A DNA stretch of 20,686 nt from Christensenella sp. (GTDB lineage Bacteria; Bacillota; Clostridia; Christensenellales; Maliibacteriaceae): positions 1 through 20,686 of the forward strand of contig JAHZHV010000118.1 in NCBI GenBank assembly GCA_019420085.1. Direction: 5' to 3'. Shown piece by piece: positions 1 through 6,905 of this stretch. The translations under genes and the position numbers were made by a program. Under the pieces are notes generated by a model. That model did not search any database and was not told the DNA's origin. It was given only the letters and a program-made list of their open reading frames with translations. Positions within the stretch are counted from its first letter, which is position 1. Each line of letters begins with the position of its first letter.

Positions 1-300
1 GCGCGTTTGCACAATCATTCCATTGCCCGCAGAGATCTGCAGCGCACGAATAGAACCCGGGAAACTGGATGCAAAGGCAATCATGCCCTGACCGCCTTGC
101 GCCGTATAGATATTCTGGAACAACGCTTCTCCCGCAAACATGCGTCCCAGCGCCTTTCCAATGCCGCCATTTGAAGAGGTATCCATATGCATATTCGGGG
201 ACATCCAGCTCATGCTGCCCCGCTCACTGATCATCCGTTCACCATTTTCCAACGTACAGATGACCACAGGAAGGTTTCCGCCCTGAATCTGATATTGCAT
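1..300 (-). CDS. AIM24 family protein, C-terminally truncated by the window edge
   Basis: The first 100 codons of a gene that runs off the left edge. The protein begins MQYQIQGGNLPVVICTLENG, followed by 'GERMISERGSMSWMSPN' and then a glycine-rich stretch (GGIGKALGRMFAGEALF) and 'GMIAFASSFPGSI'. This pattern is that of the AIM24/TIGR00266 family, a beta-rich fold of about 220-250 residues named after a yeast mitochondrial protein; the biochemical role of the bacterial members is not established. The ATG at 298-300 follows an AGGAG ribosome binding site at about 308-312. The gap from the upstream aldolase-like gene is only 24 nt, so the two are probably co-transcribed. No signal peptide or membrane segment is visible in the part present. 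The family call comes from recognition of the N-terminal motif only. Confidence 0.8.
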   Translation of the reverse strand, partial: MQYQIQGGNLPVVICTLENGERMISERGSMSWMSPNMHMDTSSNGGIGKALGRMFAGEALFQNIYTAQGGQGMIAFASSFPGSIRALQISAGNGMIVQTR

Positions 301-324
301 GATCGTTCTCCTTTATCCCCTGAT

Positions 325-1242
325 TTATGCCTCGCCGTCATAACTGGCGAAATACGGCCGTACCGGAAGTACAACATCCGAAAGGCCGCCCGACGGCTTT
401 GTCCATGCCTTTCCCGCACTTCCGTAGATGTGAATAATATTATCGCGCACACGATTGCGGATCGCCTCACGAACAAATGCCCACAATCCATAAGCGCCAT
501 TTCCCTCCAACTGCGGCGACATAACCGCTGTGCGCACTGTCAGAAGAATATCCTGGCAGATATTCACTTTATTGATTCCCTCTGCACAGGCCCGGCGCAG
601 CTGATCGGCAGGCAAACCGGAAGATCCATGCAGAACCAGCGGCATTCCACCGGTACTCTCTTTAATCGCCGCAAGGCGTTCAAAGTCAATCTGCGGCGTA
701 TCAAAATACGTTCCATGCTCATTTCCAATTGCGATTGCCAGTGCATCCACACCCGTGGCCTGTACGAATCGAGCCGCTTCCTGTGGATCTGTCATATTTT
801 CCCCGGCTTTATGTTCGGTACCGCGGCTGACATGTCCAATCTCAGATTCTACACTCACGCCAACCAGATGCGCAAGACGCGTCATTTCCGCAACACGGCG
901 CACGTTTTCCTCAAATGAAAGCGTCGAATAATCCACCATAATCGACGTATATCCCGCACGAAGCGCCAACAGCTGCTGCGTCGTTTTCTCATATTCCGTG
1001 CCGTGGTCCAGATGCACCGCAACCGGAACGCGCGCCTTATGCGCCAAATCGGTCAGGATCTTTCCAAACATGATGATATCCGGATGCATTCGATAGGATG
1101 CCTCCAAAATCAGCGGTGCGTTGACCGCCTCCGCCGCCTCTACACATGCGCGCGCATCCAGTTCCGACCAAACATCCGGCCCGCACACAGCATAGTTTTC
1201 CGCATTGGCACGATCCAGTATTTCCTTTGTCGTTACGAGCAT
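325..1242 (-). CDS. Class II ketose-bisphosphate aldolase-like protein (fructose/tagatose-bisphosphate aldolase family)
   Basis: A 305-residue TIM-barrel protein of the zinc-dependent class II aldolase family, which cleaves ketose 1,6-bisphosphates to glycerone phosphate and an aldehyde. Visible motifs are HLDHG (H77, D79, H80; catalytic Asp and zinc ligand), VESEIG (E132/E134), AIGNEHGTY (H176, zinc ligand) and LVLHGSSG (H205, zinc ligand). These imply an intact metal centre. The region that usually reads GxFNVNN near residue 20 reads CGPDVWS, and the usual NxxT phosphate segment reads KVNICQD (N227 kept, Thr replaced), so the substrate may not be fructose-1,6-bisphosphate. The ATG at 1240-1242 was chosen for its GGAGGAGG ribosome binding site; the frame is open further upstream, but that stretch crosses the promoter and terminator. 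It probably forms an operon with the AIM24 gene. Fold is certain; substrate is not. Confidence 0.85.
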   Translation of the reverse strand: MLVTTKEILDRANAENYAVCGPDVWSELDARACVEAAEAVNAPLILEASYRMHPDIIMFGKILTDLAHKARVPVAVHLDHGTEYEKTTQQLLALRAGYTSIMVDYSTLSFEENVRRVAEMTRLAHLVGVSVESEIGHVSRGTEHKAGENMTDPQEAARFVQATGVDALAIAIGNEHGTYFDTPQIDFERLAAIKESTGGMPLVLHGSSGLPADQLRRACAEGINKVNICQDILLTVRTAVMSPQLEGNGAYGLWAFVREAIRNRVRDNIIHIYGSAGKAWTKPSGGLSDVVLPVRPYFASYDGEA

Positions 1243-1284
1243 TTCTGTGCCTCCTCCTGATTGTACACAAGAATTGTTGCTTTG

Positions 1285-1313
1285 ATTGTAACATACCGTT
1301 TTTACGAAAACAA
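1285..1313 (-). promoter_or_regulatory. Candidate promoter of the aldolase-like gene
   Basis: On the minus strand TTGTTT (1308-1313) and TACAAT (1285-1290) are separated by exactly 17 nt, placing a start site near 1278 and leaving a leader of about 36 nt before the ATG at 1242. The -35 hexamer sits on the last bases and T-run of the truA terminator. It was found by eye; the -35 matches the consensus only partly. Confidence 0.45.
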
Positions 1314-1345
1314 CGCACACCATATGACGCATTGGTGTGCGTTGT
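1306..1345 (-). terminator. Intrinsic terminator after truA
   Basis: A perfect 12-bp inverted repeat, with arms 1310-1321 and 1334-1345 and a 12-nt loop, begins 3 nt after the truA stop codon. On the minus strand the stem ends in GGTGTGCGTTGT followed by TTTC, a short T-run. This would end the transcript carrying ecfA1-ecfA2-ecfT-truA. The T-run is modest, so termination could be incomplete. Confidence 0.7.
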
Positions 1346-1348
1346 CCG

Positions 1349-2119
1349 TTATCGTACCCATGCGGGTTTCGATGTCTCATATTCGATCTGTTCCAAAATC
1401 AGTCCCTGCGGCGGTGCAGTTACACCCCCCAATTTCCGATCACCGGTATCCAACATGCGCTGTATGACATCCCGCGCAAGATCTCCCTGCCCGACACCTG
1501 CAAGCGTGCCCGCAATAATACGCACCATATTATACAGAAAAGCATTTCCTTCCACTGTAATCACAACACAATCTTCCGGCGCACGTTCAATGCGCACGTC
1601 GTGCAGAGTGCGTACCGTCGTGCGTGCACTTCCTCCTGTCGCACAGAAAGCCGCAAAATCATGCGTTCCCACAAGCATCTGCGCCGCCTGCTGCATCCGC
1701 GTCAAGTCCAAAGGACGATATACATGCCATGCGCGCCGGTACAGCAGCGCAGAAGCATGCCGGCGATTACAGATCGTATAGCTGTATCGCTTGCCGCGCG
1801 TCCAAAAGCGAGCATGAAACTGTGCAACGGTCTGACATGAATCCTGCACACGAATATCCGGCGGCAAAAATGTATTCAGCGCATAGGAAAATCGCTCAGC
1901 CGGAATTGCACTTTGCGTATCAAAATGCGCAACCTGTCCGCGTGCATGTACGCCTGCATCCGTACGGGAGGCACCTGTGACGCGGATCGTCTCGCCTGTC
2001 AGCCGCAGCAGCGCCTGTTCCAGCATTCCCTGTATGGTAGGCGCATTGTTCTGCAGCTGCCACCCGCCATAAGCTGTTCCATCATACTCAATCAACAATC
2101 GAATTCTGCGCACCGCCAT
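1349..2119 (-). CDS. truA: tRNA pseudouridine(38-40) synthase TruA
   Basis: A 256-residue pseudouridine synthase that isomerises uridines 38-40 in the anticodon stem-loop of many tRNAs. The N-terminus RIRLLIEYDGTAYGGWQ is the family hallmark, and the catalytic aspartate is D54 within GASRTDAGVHARGQVAHF. NAFLYNMVRIIAGTLAGVG near the C-terminus is the second conserved block. Length is normal. The start is the ATG at 2117-2119, 7 nt after a GGAG; an in-frame TTG five codons upstream would overlap ecfT and has no comparable site. The ecfT stop and this ATG read TGACATG, so translation is probably coupled. In Bacillus and many clostridia rplM-rpsI follow truA; here a terminator and an unrelated gene do. 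Confidence 0.96.
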   Translation of the reverse strand: MAVRRIRLLIEYDGTAYGGWQLQNNAPTIQGMLEQALLRLTGETIRVTGASRTDAGVHARGQVAHFDTQSAIPAERFSYALNTFLPPDIRVQDSCQTVAQFHARFWTRGKRYSYTICNRRHASALLYRRAWHVYRPLDLTRMQQAAQMLVGTHDFAAFCATGGSARTTVRTLHDVRIERAPEDCVVITVEGNAFLYNMVRIIAGTLAGVGQGDLARDVIQRMLDTGDRKLGGVTAPPQGLILEQIEYETSKPAWVR

Positions 2120-2120
2120 G

Positions 2121-2915
2121 TCACCACTCCACAATCAGCAAGAGCAATAGCACTGCATTGAGTGCGATCGCCCAGGCGTCCACTGCAGTCAAATGCAGCA
2201 CACGCATACGTGTGCGCCCTTTTCCGCCATGATAACAGCGCGACTCCATTGCCATGGCAAGTTCATCGGCACGGCGAAATGCATTGACAAACAACGGTAC
2301 CAGAAGCGGTACCAGCGCCTTGGCACGTGCGAACAGACTGCCCGTATCAAAATCCGCGCCGCGTGCCTTTTGCGCCTTCATGATCTTATCCGTCTCCTCC
2401 AGAAGCGTCGGAATGAAGCGCAGTGCGATCGTCATCATCATCGCAAGCTCATGCGCAGGAAAACGAATCACCGAAAGCGGCTTAAGCAGACGTTCCAATG
2501 CATCCGTCAGGGAAATCGGAGAGGTCGTCAGCGTCAACATGCTTGTTCCAAATACAAGCAGCACAAGACGCAGCGCCAAGCGCAGCGCATATACAAGGCC
2601 ACCGGAGTAAACGTGAATCTTCCAAAACGACCACAGCACCTCACCCTCGCGTACAAGGAGGATATTCATGATGAATGTGAAGATCACGATAAACAAAAGC
2701 GGCTTAACGCTCTTAAACATCACACGCAGCGGCACACCGGCAAGCAGCGCCGTTCCCAGTACATAAGCTGCAAATACTGCATACATCCAGAACTGCTGTG
2801 CAACAAAGATCGCTGCAATGTAGAAAATGCAAAGCAGGATCTTTACACGCGGATCGACGCGATGCACAACGCTATTGCCCGGGATATATTGACCTACAGT
2901 AATATCATTGAGCAT
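2121..2915 (-). CDS. ecfT: ECF transporter transmembrane protein EcfT
   Basis: A 264-residue integral membrane protein of energy-coupling-factor importers, which connects the ATPase pair to exchangeable substrate-binding S-components. The N-terminus (MLNDITVGQYIPGNSVVHRV) followed by DPRVKILL is typical. Hydrophobic segments lie near residues 26-60 and 72-90, around 105-130, and at the extreme C-terminus. Between them are the two cytoplasmic coupling-helix motifs, KAQKARGADFD and AMESRCYHGG, whose Ala-Arg-Gly-like elements dock into the ATPases. It lies 6 nt downstream of ecfA2 and abuts truA. No S-component gene is in the window, so the substrate cannot be inferred; group II modules usually serve several vitamin transporters. 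Confidence 0.95.
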   Translation of the reverse strand: MLNDITVGQYIPGNSVVHRVDPRVKILLCIFYIAAIFVAQQFWMYAVFAAYVLGTALLAGVPLRVMFKSVKPLLFIVIFTFIMNILLVREGEVLWSFWKIHVYSGGLVYALRLALRLVLLVFGTSMLTLTTSPISLTDALERLLKPLSVIRFPAHELAMMMTIALRFIPTLLEETDKIMKAQKARGADFDTGSLFARAKALVPLLVPLFVNAFRRADELAMAMESRCYHGGKGRTRMRVLHLTAVDAWAIALNAVLLLLLIVEW

Positions 2916-2921
2916 ACCGCG

Positions 2922-3773
2922 TCACCTCCTCAGCGTCGACAGCAGGAACGCAGCCGCTCCCTGCGCATCGAAGATATCATCCGGCATGTCGATGCCACGC
3001 TGCGCAAGCGCCATCCGCAAACGCGTCGTCTGTGGCACATCAAGACCGATTTCTTCCAGTTGTGATGCATGAGAAAAAACCTGCTGCGGTGTACCATCCA
3101 TCACGATGCGCCCTTTGTCGATCACGACAATCCGATCCGCTGCCCGGGCAATATCATCCATGCTGTGCGTGATCAGCAAAATTCCTGTTTTATCGCGCTG
3201 GTGCAGCTGGCGCACCAGATCAAGCAGCTCATTTCTGCCGCGCGGATCAAGGCCCGCCGTCGGTTCGTCAAGTATCAGGAACTTGGGGCGCATGGCGATT
3301 ACGCCTGCAATCGCCACCCTGCGGCGCTGTCCGCCGGACAATTCAAACGGCGAACGACTGCGCACCGCCTCAAAATCAAGACCGACGCGTTCAATCGCCT
3401 CGCGGACACACGCAGCCAATTCTTCCCCCGAAAGTCCCATATTGGTCGGGCCAAACGCAACATCGCGTTCAACCGTCTCTTCGAAAAGCTGATGCTCCGG
3501 GTACTGGAATACCAGTCCGACATCCCGGCGAACGCGTTTCAAATCTGCGTTTTTATCCGTCAATTCGACACCAAAGACGTTGATAGAACCGCCGGTTGGT
3601 TTTAAAAGACCATTGATATGCTGTACAAGCGTCGACTTTCCGCTGCCTGTATGCCCGATCAGACCGACAAATTCATGCTGTTCCAGCGTCAGAGTAATGT
3701 CCGATAAAGCTGCACTTTCAAACGGCGTACCGGGCATATAAAGATGACTCATGTGTTTGATCTGTATCGACAT
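2922..3773 (-). CDS. ecfA2: ECF transporter ATP-binding protein EcfA2
   Basis: A 283-residue ABC ATPase, the second of the ECF pair. Walker A is GHTGSGKST (residues 40-48), the Q-loop is VGLVFQYPEHQLFEETVERD, the signature is ELSGGQRRRVAIAG, Walker B with D-loop is LILDEPTAGLDPRG, and the switch histidine is in LLITHSMDD. The YPEHQLF Q-loop and DEPTAGLDP are characteristic of the A2 (CbiO2) subunit rather than A1. The ATG at 3771-3773 follows GGAGG and overlaps the last 25 nt of ecfA1, indicating coupled translation of the heterodimer partners. It would act at the inner face of the membrane, hydrolysing ATP to drive EcfT and S-component reorientation. Confidence 0.95.
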   Translation of the reverse strand: MSIQIKHMSHLYMPGTPFESAALSDITLTLEQHEFVGLIGHTGSGKSTLVQHINGLLKPTGGSINVFGVELTDKNADLKRVRRDVGLVFQYPEHQLFEETVERDVAFGPTNMGLSGEELAACVREAIERVGLDFEAVRSRSPFELSGGQRRRVAIAGVIAMRPKFLILDEPTAGLDPRGRNELLDLVRQLHQRDKTGILLITHSMDDIARAADRIVVIDKGRIVMDGTPQQVFSHASQLEEIGLDVPQTTRLRMALAQRGIDMPDDIFDAQGAAAFLLSTLRR

Positions 3774-4600
3774 ACTGCCTCCGCAAGGTCCTGCATTCCA
3801 ATCGGCATATGGTCAAGTTCCACGCCCGCCTCCCGCAGCAGCTGCGTAATCTTTGAGGCCATCGGCACATCCAATGCAATGCGTTCCAAGGCCTCAACGC
3901 GCGAAAAAACTGCACGCGGCGCATCATCCATTACAACACGCCCTGCATCCATGACGACAACGCGGTCCGCAACTGCCGCTTCATCCATAAAGTGCGTGAT
4001 CCAGACAACTGTCATTTGCCGTTCACGCCGCAGATTCTGCACTGCCTGCAGAACCTCTTCCCGCCCTTTTGGATCAAGCATCGCCGTGGACTCGTCCAAA
4101 ATCAGAATCTGCGGCTCCATCGCCAATACACCGGCAATTGCCACGCGCTGTTTCTGTCCACCAGAGAGCATGTGCGGTGCGCTTTTGGCAAAACGCTGCA
4201 TGCCAACCGAAGTCAAAGCCCGATCCACACGAGCGCGTATCTCCTGCGGCGGCACCCCCAGATTTTCCGGACCAAATGCAACGTCCTCTTCAACAATCGT
4301 CGTAACAAGCTGATTATCCGGGTTCTGAAACACAAGTCCTGCACATTGGCGAATACGCCATGTCATCGCTTCATCAGCCGTGTCCATCCCCATCACGATT
4401 ACCTTGCCGGTATCCGGTGTCAGCAGTCCGTTCAGCATTTTTGCAAGTGTTGATTTTCCGGAGCCATTATGTCCGATGATCGCAACAAAACTGCCGCGTG
4501 CAATATCAAGACTGACACTGCGCAGCGCGTGTGTCTCCTTTCCGTTGGCAAGCGCATAAGCATAGGACACGTCCTGAATTGAAATTGCCGTTTCGCACAT
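3749..4600 (-). CDS. ecfA1: ECF transporter ATP-binding protein EcfA1
   Basis: A 283-residue ABC ATPase, partner of EcfA2. Walker A is GHNGSGKST (residues 43-51), the Q-loop is AGLVFQNPDNQLVTTIVEED, the signature is MLSGGQKQRVAIAG, Walker B and D-loop are LILDESTAMLDPKG, and the switch histidine is in VWITHFMDEA. The DESTAMLDP form and the NPDNQ Q-loop mark it as the A1 (CbiO1) subunit. The ATG at 4598-4600 was chosen because AGGAGG lies just upstream; the frame stays open to 4855 only because it shadows the terminator and rplQ. It follows the rplQ terminator with no clear promoter in the 45 nt between, so expression may depend on read-through. Confidence 0.95.
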   Translation of the reverse strand: MCETAISIQDVSYAYALANGKETHALRSVSLDIARGSFVAIIGHNGSGKSTLAKMLNGLLTPDTGKVIVMGMDTADEAMTWRIRQCAGLVFQNPDNQLVTTIVEEDVAFGPENLGVPPQEIRARVDRALTSVGMQRFAKSAPHMLSGGQKQRVAIAGVLAMEPQILILDESTAMLDPKGREEVLQAVQNLRRERQMTVVWITHFMDEAAVADRVVVMDAGRVVMDDAPRAVFSRVEALERIALDVPMASKITQLLREAGVELDHMPIGMQDLAEAVCRYRSNT

Positions 4601-4635
4601 GCGCGCTCCTCCTTCTTTCACCGCGGTACCGCAAC

Positions 4636-4688
4636 CGCAAAAATTAAACACGGAGCCCGAAAGCTGATTTGCCTCCGGCTCCGTGTTT
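4636..4688 (-). terminator. Intrinsic terminator after rplQ
   Basis: A perfect 12-bp inverted repeat, arms 4646-4657 and 4677-4688 with a 19-nt loop. On the minus strand it reads AAACACGGAGCC, loop, GGCTCCGTGTTT, then AATTTTTG. The GC-rich core and T-rich tail are a classical rho-independent terminator, 24 nt after the rplQ stop. It would end most transcripts of the long ribosomal operon. Confidence 0.85.
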
Positions 4689-4712
4689 GCACATAGGAAT
4701 ATGATCCTCTTG

Positions 4713-5222
4713 TCAGACCAGCTCAAGGATGACCGTCTCGGCGGCATCGCCTTTGCGCGGTCCCTTCTTGATGATGCGGGTATAACCGCCGCCCTGGCCA
4801 AGTTCTTCACGGCGTTTGTCGTACTTGGGAGCCAGTTCGCCGAAGATCTTTTCAACCAGCGGATGGTTGATATCCTTGGTGCGCGCGCGATAATCGCTGC
4901 GGGATTCCCCGTTATTGCGCTCCTGCTTGTAATCGTAAAGATACGCCATCATGCGGCGACGTGCAGCAAGTTTGCTGGGCGCGTCGTTTGTGACGGTAAC
5001 CGTGACCGTGTTTCCCTTCTCATCCGTAACGGTCTTTTCGACCTTGACGGAGTTCTGGTACTCTTTCATGGCAACGGTGATGATACGCTCGGCGACGCGA
5101 CGCACCTCCTTAGCGCGGAAAGCCGTCGTCTCGATGCGGCCGCGCCACAGAAGTTCGCTCACAAGTCCCCGGAGCATGGCTTTTCTCTGATCGGATGCTC
5201 TGCCCAATTTGCGCATAGCCAA
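4713..5222 (-). CDS. rplQ: 50S ribosomal protein bL17 with an enlarged central insertion
   Basis: A 169-residue protein; bL17 is usually about 112-127 residues. The start matches bacterial bL17 (RKLGRASDQRKAMLRGLVSE, then RIETTAFRAKEVRRVAERII), and so does the end (PLVEKIFGELAPKYDKR, GGGYTRIIKKGPRKGDAAE, VILELV). Between them, from about residue 51 to 118, lies extra sequence including a threonine/valine-rich stretch (KTVTDEKGNTVTVTVTNDAP) that could form a beta-hairpin. The start is taken as the TTG at 5220-5222, 6 nt after AGGAG, because bL17 homologues begin MA-x-RKLGR; the ATG two codons later is possible but spaced 12 nt. It is the last gene of the alpha operon. bL17 lies near the peptide exit tunnel. 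Confidence 0.95.
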   Translation of the reverse strand: MAMRKLGRASDQRKAMLRGLVSELLWRGRIETTAFRAKEVRRVAERIITVAMKEYQNSVKVEKTVTDEKGNTVTVTVTNDAPSKLAARRRMMAYLYDYKQERNNGESRSDYRARTKDINHPLVEKIFGELAPKYDKRREELGQGGGYTRIIKKGPRKGDAAETVILELV

Positions 5223-5262
5223 GTCATTCTCCTTTCGCAGCCTGTTAAAGGCTGTACCGAAT

Positions 5263-6207
5263 TTATTCCTCGCTGCTGGCCAGCTTCAGGCCAAGCATGG
5301 CGAGCTTCTGTACGACCTCATCCAGGGACTTCCTGCCAAGGTTACGTACTTTCATCATGTCCGCCTCTGTGCGCTGGATCAACTCCTCAACAGTGTTGAT
5401 GCCCGCACGCTTGAGGCAGTTATAGGAACGAACCGAAAGATCCAGCTCGTCGATGGACATGTCAAGCATACCCTTTTTATCGTCTTCCTTTTCGACCATG
5501 ATTTCGACATTGTTAACGCTCTCAGCAAGATTTGCAAAGAGCATCATATGCTCGTTGATGATCCGTGCCGAAAGACTTGCCGCCTCATCCGGACGAACAG
5601 TACCGTCTGTCCAGATTTCAAGCGTCAGCCGATCATAGTCGGTAATCTGCCCTACGCGCGTGTTGGTGACGTTGTAATTGACACGCGTCACAGGCGTAAA
5701 GCTGGAATCCATCGGAATGACGCCGATGGGCTGGTTGGGCTGTTTGTTGCGCTCGGCAGAAACATAGCCGCGATTGCGCTCAATGGTAATTTCCATGTTC
5801 AGCTCAGCGCCTTCGTCCAACGAAGCAATGTGCATATCCGGATCGAGGATTTCAACCTCAGCATCCTCGGCAATGTCGCCGGCACACACATCCATCGGAC
5901 CCTTGGCACGCAATACCAGCGTCTTCGGATATTCCGTATGCAGCTTGGCCTTGAGCTTTTTGAGATTGATCACGATCTCGGTAACGTCTTCCTTGACGCC
6001 GGGAATCGTAGAAAACTCATGCTCCACGCCTTCGATCTTGATGCTTGTCACCGCCACACCGGGCAGAGACGAAAGCAGCACGCGTCTCAAAGCGTTCCCA
6101 ATCGTCGTTCCGAAACCACGCTCCAACGGCTCGACAATAAACCTGCCGTAACGGCCGTCCTCGCTCAATTCGGCACATTCGATCTTCGGCTTTTCGATTT
6201 CAATCAT
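5263..6207 (-). CDS. rpoA: DNA-directed RNA polymerase subunit alpha
   Basis: A 314-residue RNA polymerase alpha subunit, normal length. The N-terminal assembly domain carries GRFIVEPLERGFGTTIGNAL and RRVLLSSLPGVAVTSIKIEG, which form the dimer that nucleates beta and beta-prime binding. The C-terminal domain starts near residue 255 (LDLSVRSYNCLKRAGINTVE) and has the VRNLGRKSLDEV helix-hairpin-helix that contacts UP elements and activators. The linker is acidic and lysine-rich (EKEDDKKGM). The ATG at 6205-6207 follows AGGAGGG. It sits between rpsD (58-nt gap) and rplQ (40-nt gap), the usual alpha-operon position linking transcription capacity to ribosome synthesis. Confidence 0.98.
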   Translation of the reverse strand: MIEIEKPKIECAELSEDGRYGRFIVEPLERGFGTTIGNALRRVLLSSLPGVAVTSIKIEGVEHEFSTIPGVKEDVTEIVINLKKLKAKLHTEYPKTLVLRAKGPMDVCAGDIAEDAEVEILDPDMHIASLDEGAELNMEITIERNRGYVSAERNKQPNQPIGVIPMDSSFTPVTRVNYNVTNTRVGQITDYDRLTLEIWTDGTVRPDEAASLSARIINEHMMLFANLAESVNNVEIMVEKEDDKKGMLDMSIDELDLSVRSYNCLKRAGINTVEELIQRTEADMMKVRNLGRKSLDEVVQKLAMLGLKLASSEE

Positions 6208-6265
6208 GCGAATCTAACCCTCCTGTCAGATTGGTACAAGTTGTGAGGGCGCTTGCTTACGGACT

Positions 6266-6892
6266 TTAACGAGAATACAGCTCGACGATGAGGTGTTCTT
6301 CGATGCTCATGTCGATGTCGTCGCGCTGCGCCAGTGCAACGACTTTGCCGGTCAGATTGGCATAATCCATCTGAAGCCACTTGGGAACGATGCGGTTGCT
6401 GCCTTCACGAAGCGCCTTAAGCCGCTCGATCGACTGGCTCTGCTGGCGAACAGTAATCACATCGCCAACTTTTACCAGCATCGAAGGAATGCTTGCCTTC
6501 TTGCCGTTGACCAGCACATGGCCATGTGTGACAAACTGACGTGCCTGCGCACGGGAATCGCAAAGGCCAAGACGATAGACAACATTGTCCAAACGGCTCT
6601 CAAGCAGCGTCAGGAGGTTTTCACCGGTAATACCGCGCATACGCTCGGCCTTCTGGAAATAATGATGGAACTGCTTCTCCAATACGCCATAGATGCGACG
6701 CACCTTCTGCTTTTCGCGAAGCTGCATGGCATACTCAGTCGGCTTGGAGCGACGGCCTGCGCCATGCTGTCCCGGCGGATTGCTGTGTGCAACCATCGCG
6801 CACTTGTCGCTGTAGCAACGGTCACCCTTCAAAAAGAGCTTCTCGCCTTCGCGGCGGCACTGACGGCAGACAGATTCCGTATATCTTGCCAT
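6266..6892 (-). CDS. rpsD: 30S ribosomal protein uS4, zinc-binding form
   Basis: A 208-residue primary 16S rRNA-binding protein that nucleates assembly of the small-subunit body and lines the mRNA entry region. The N-terminus has four cysteines (C9, C12, C26, C31; SVCRQCRREGEK and DRCYSDKCAM), the zinc-ribbon C+ form. The S4 RNA-binding domain is seen in ESRLDNVVYRLGLCDSRAQA and RQFVTHGHVLVNGKKASIPS. The C-terminus VDMSIEEHLIVELYSR variant (here DIDMSIEEHLIVELYSR) is complete. ATG at 6890-6892. uS4 is the known autoregulator of the alpha operon in Escherichia coli and of its own gene in Bacillus subtilis; here it is internal to the operon, downstream of rpsM-rpsK. Confidence 0.97.
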   Translation of the reverse strand: MARYTESVCRQCRREGEKLFLKGDRCYSDKCAMVAHSNPPGQHGAGRRSKPTEYAMQLREKQKVRRIYGVLEKQFHHYFQKAERMRGITGENLLTLLESRLDNVVYRLGLCDSRAQARQFVTHGHVLVNGKKASIPSMLVKVGDVITVRQQSQSIERLKALREGSNRIVPKWLQMDYANLTGKVVALAQRDDIDMSIEEHLIVELYSR

Positions 6893-6905
6893 GATTTAAC
6901 CCTCC

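Noticed and set aside
1243..1380. In-frame N-terminal extension of the aldolase-like gene
   Set aside because: It spans the truA terminator and the predicted promoter, and the ATG at 1242 has a strong ribosome binding site.
2193..3065. A 290-codon plus-strand frame
   Set aside because: Antisense to ecfT and ecfA2; its His/Arg/Gln-rich composition is typical of a reverse-strand shadow of membrane-protein and ABC codons.
4623..4632. A 10-bp palindrome GCGGTACCGC before ecfA1
   Set aside because: Too short and isolated to call an operator; no second copy was noticed elsewhere in the window.
4601..4855. In-frame N-terminal extension of ecfA1 into rplQ
   Set aside because: It crosses the intrinsic terminator and overlaps rplQ out of frame; the ATG at 4600 has AGGAGG and the expected ATPase N-terminus.
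6208..6234. A short inverted repeat (AATCT/AGATT) flanking the rpoA ribosome binding site
   Set aside because: Only five A/T-rich pairs, too weak to claim control of rpoA translation.
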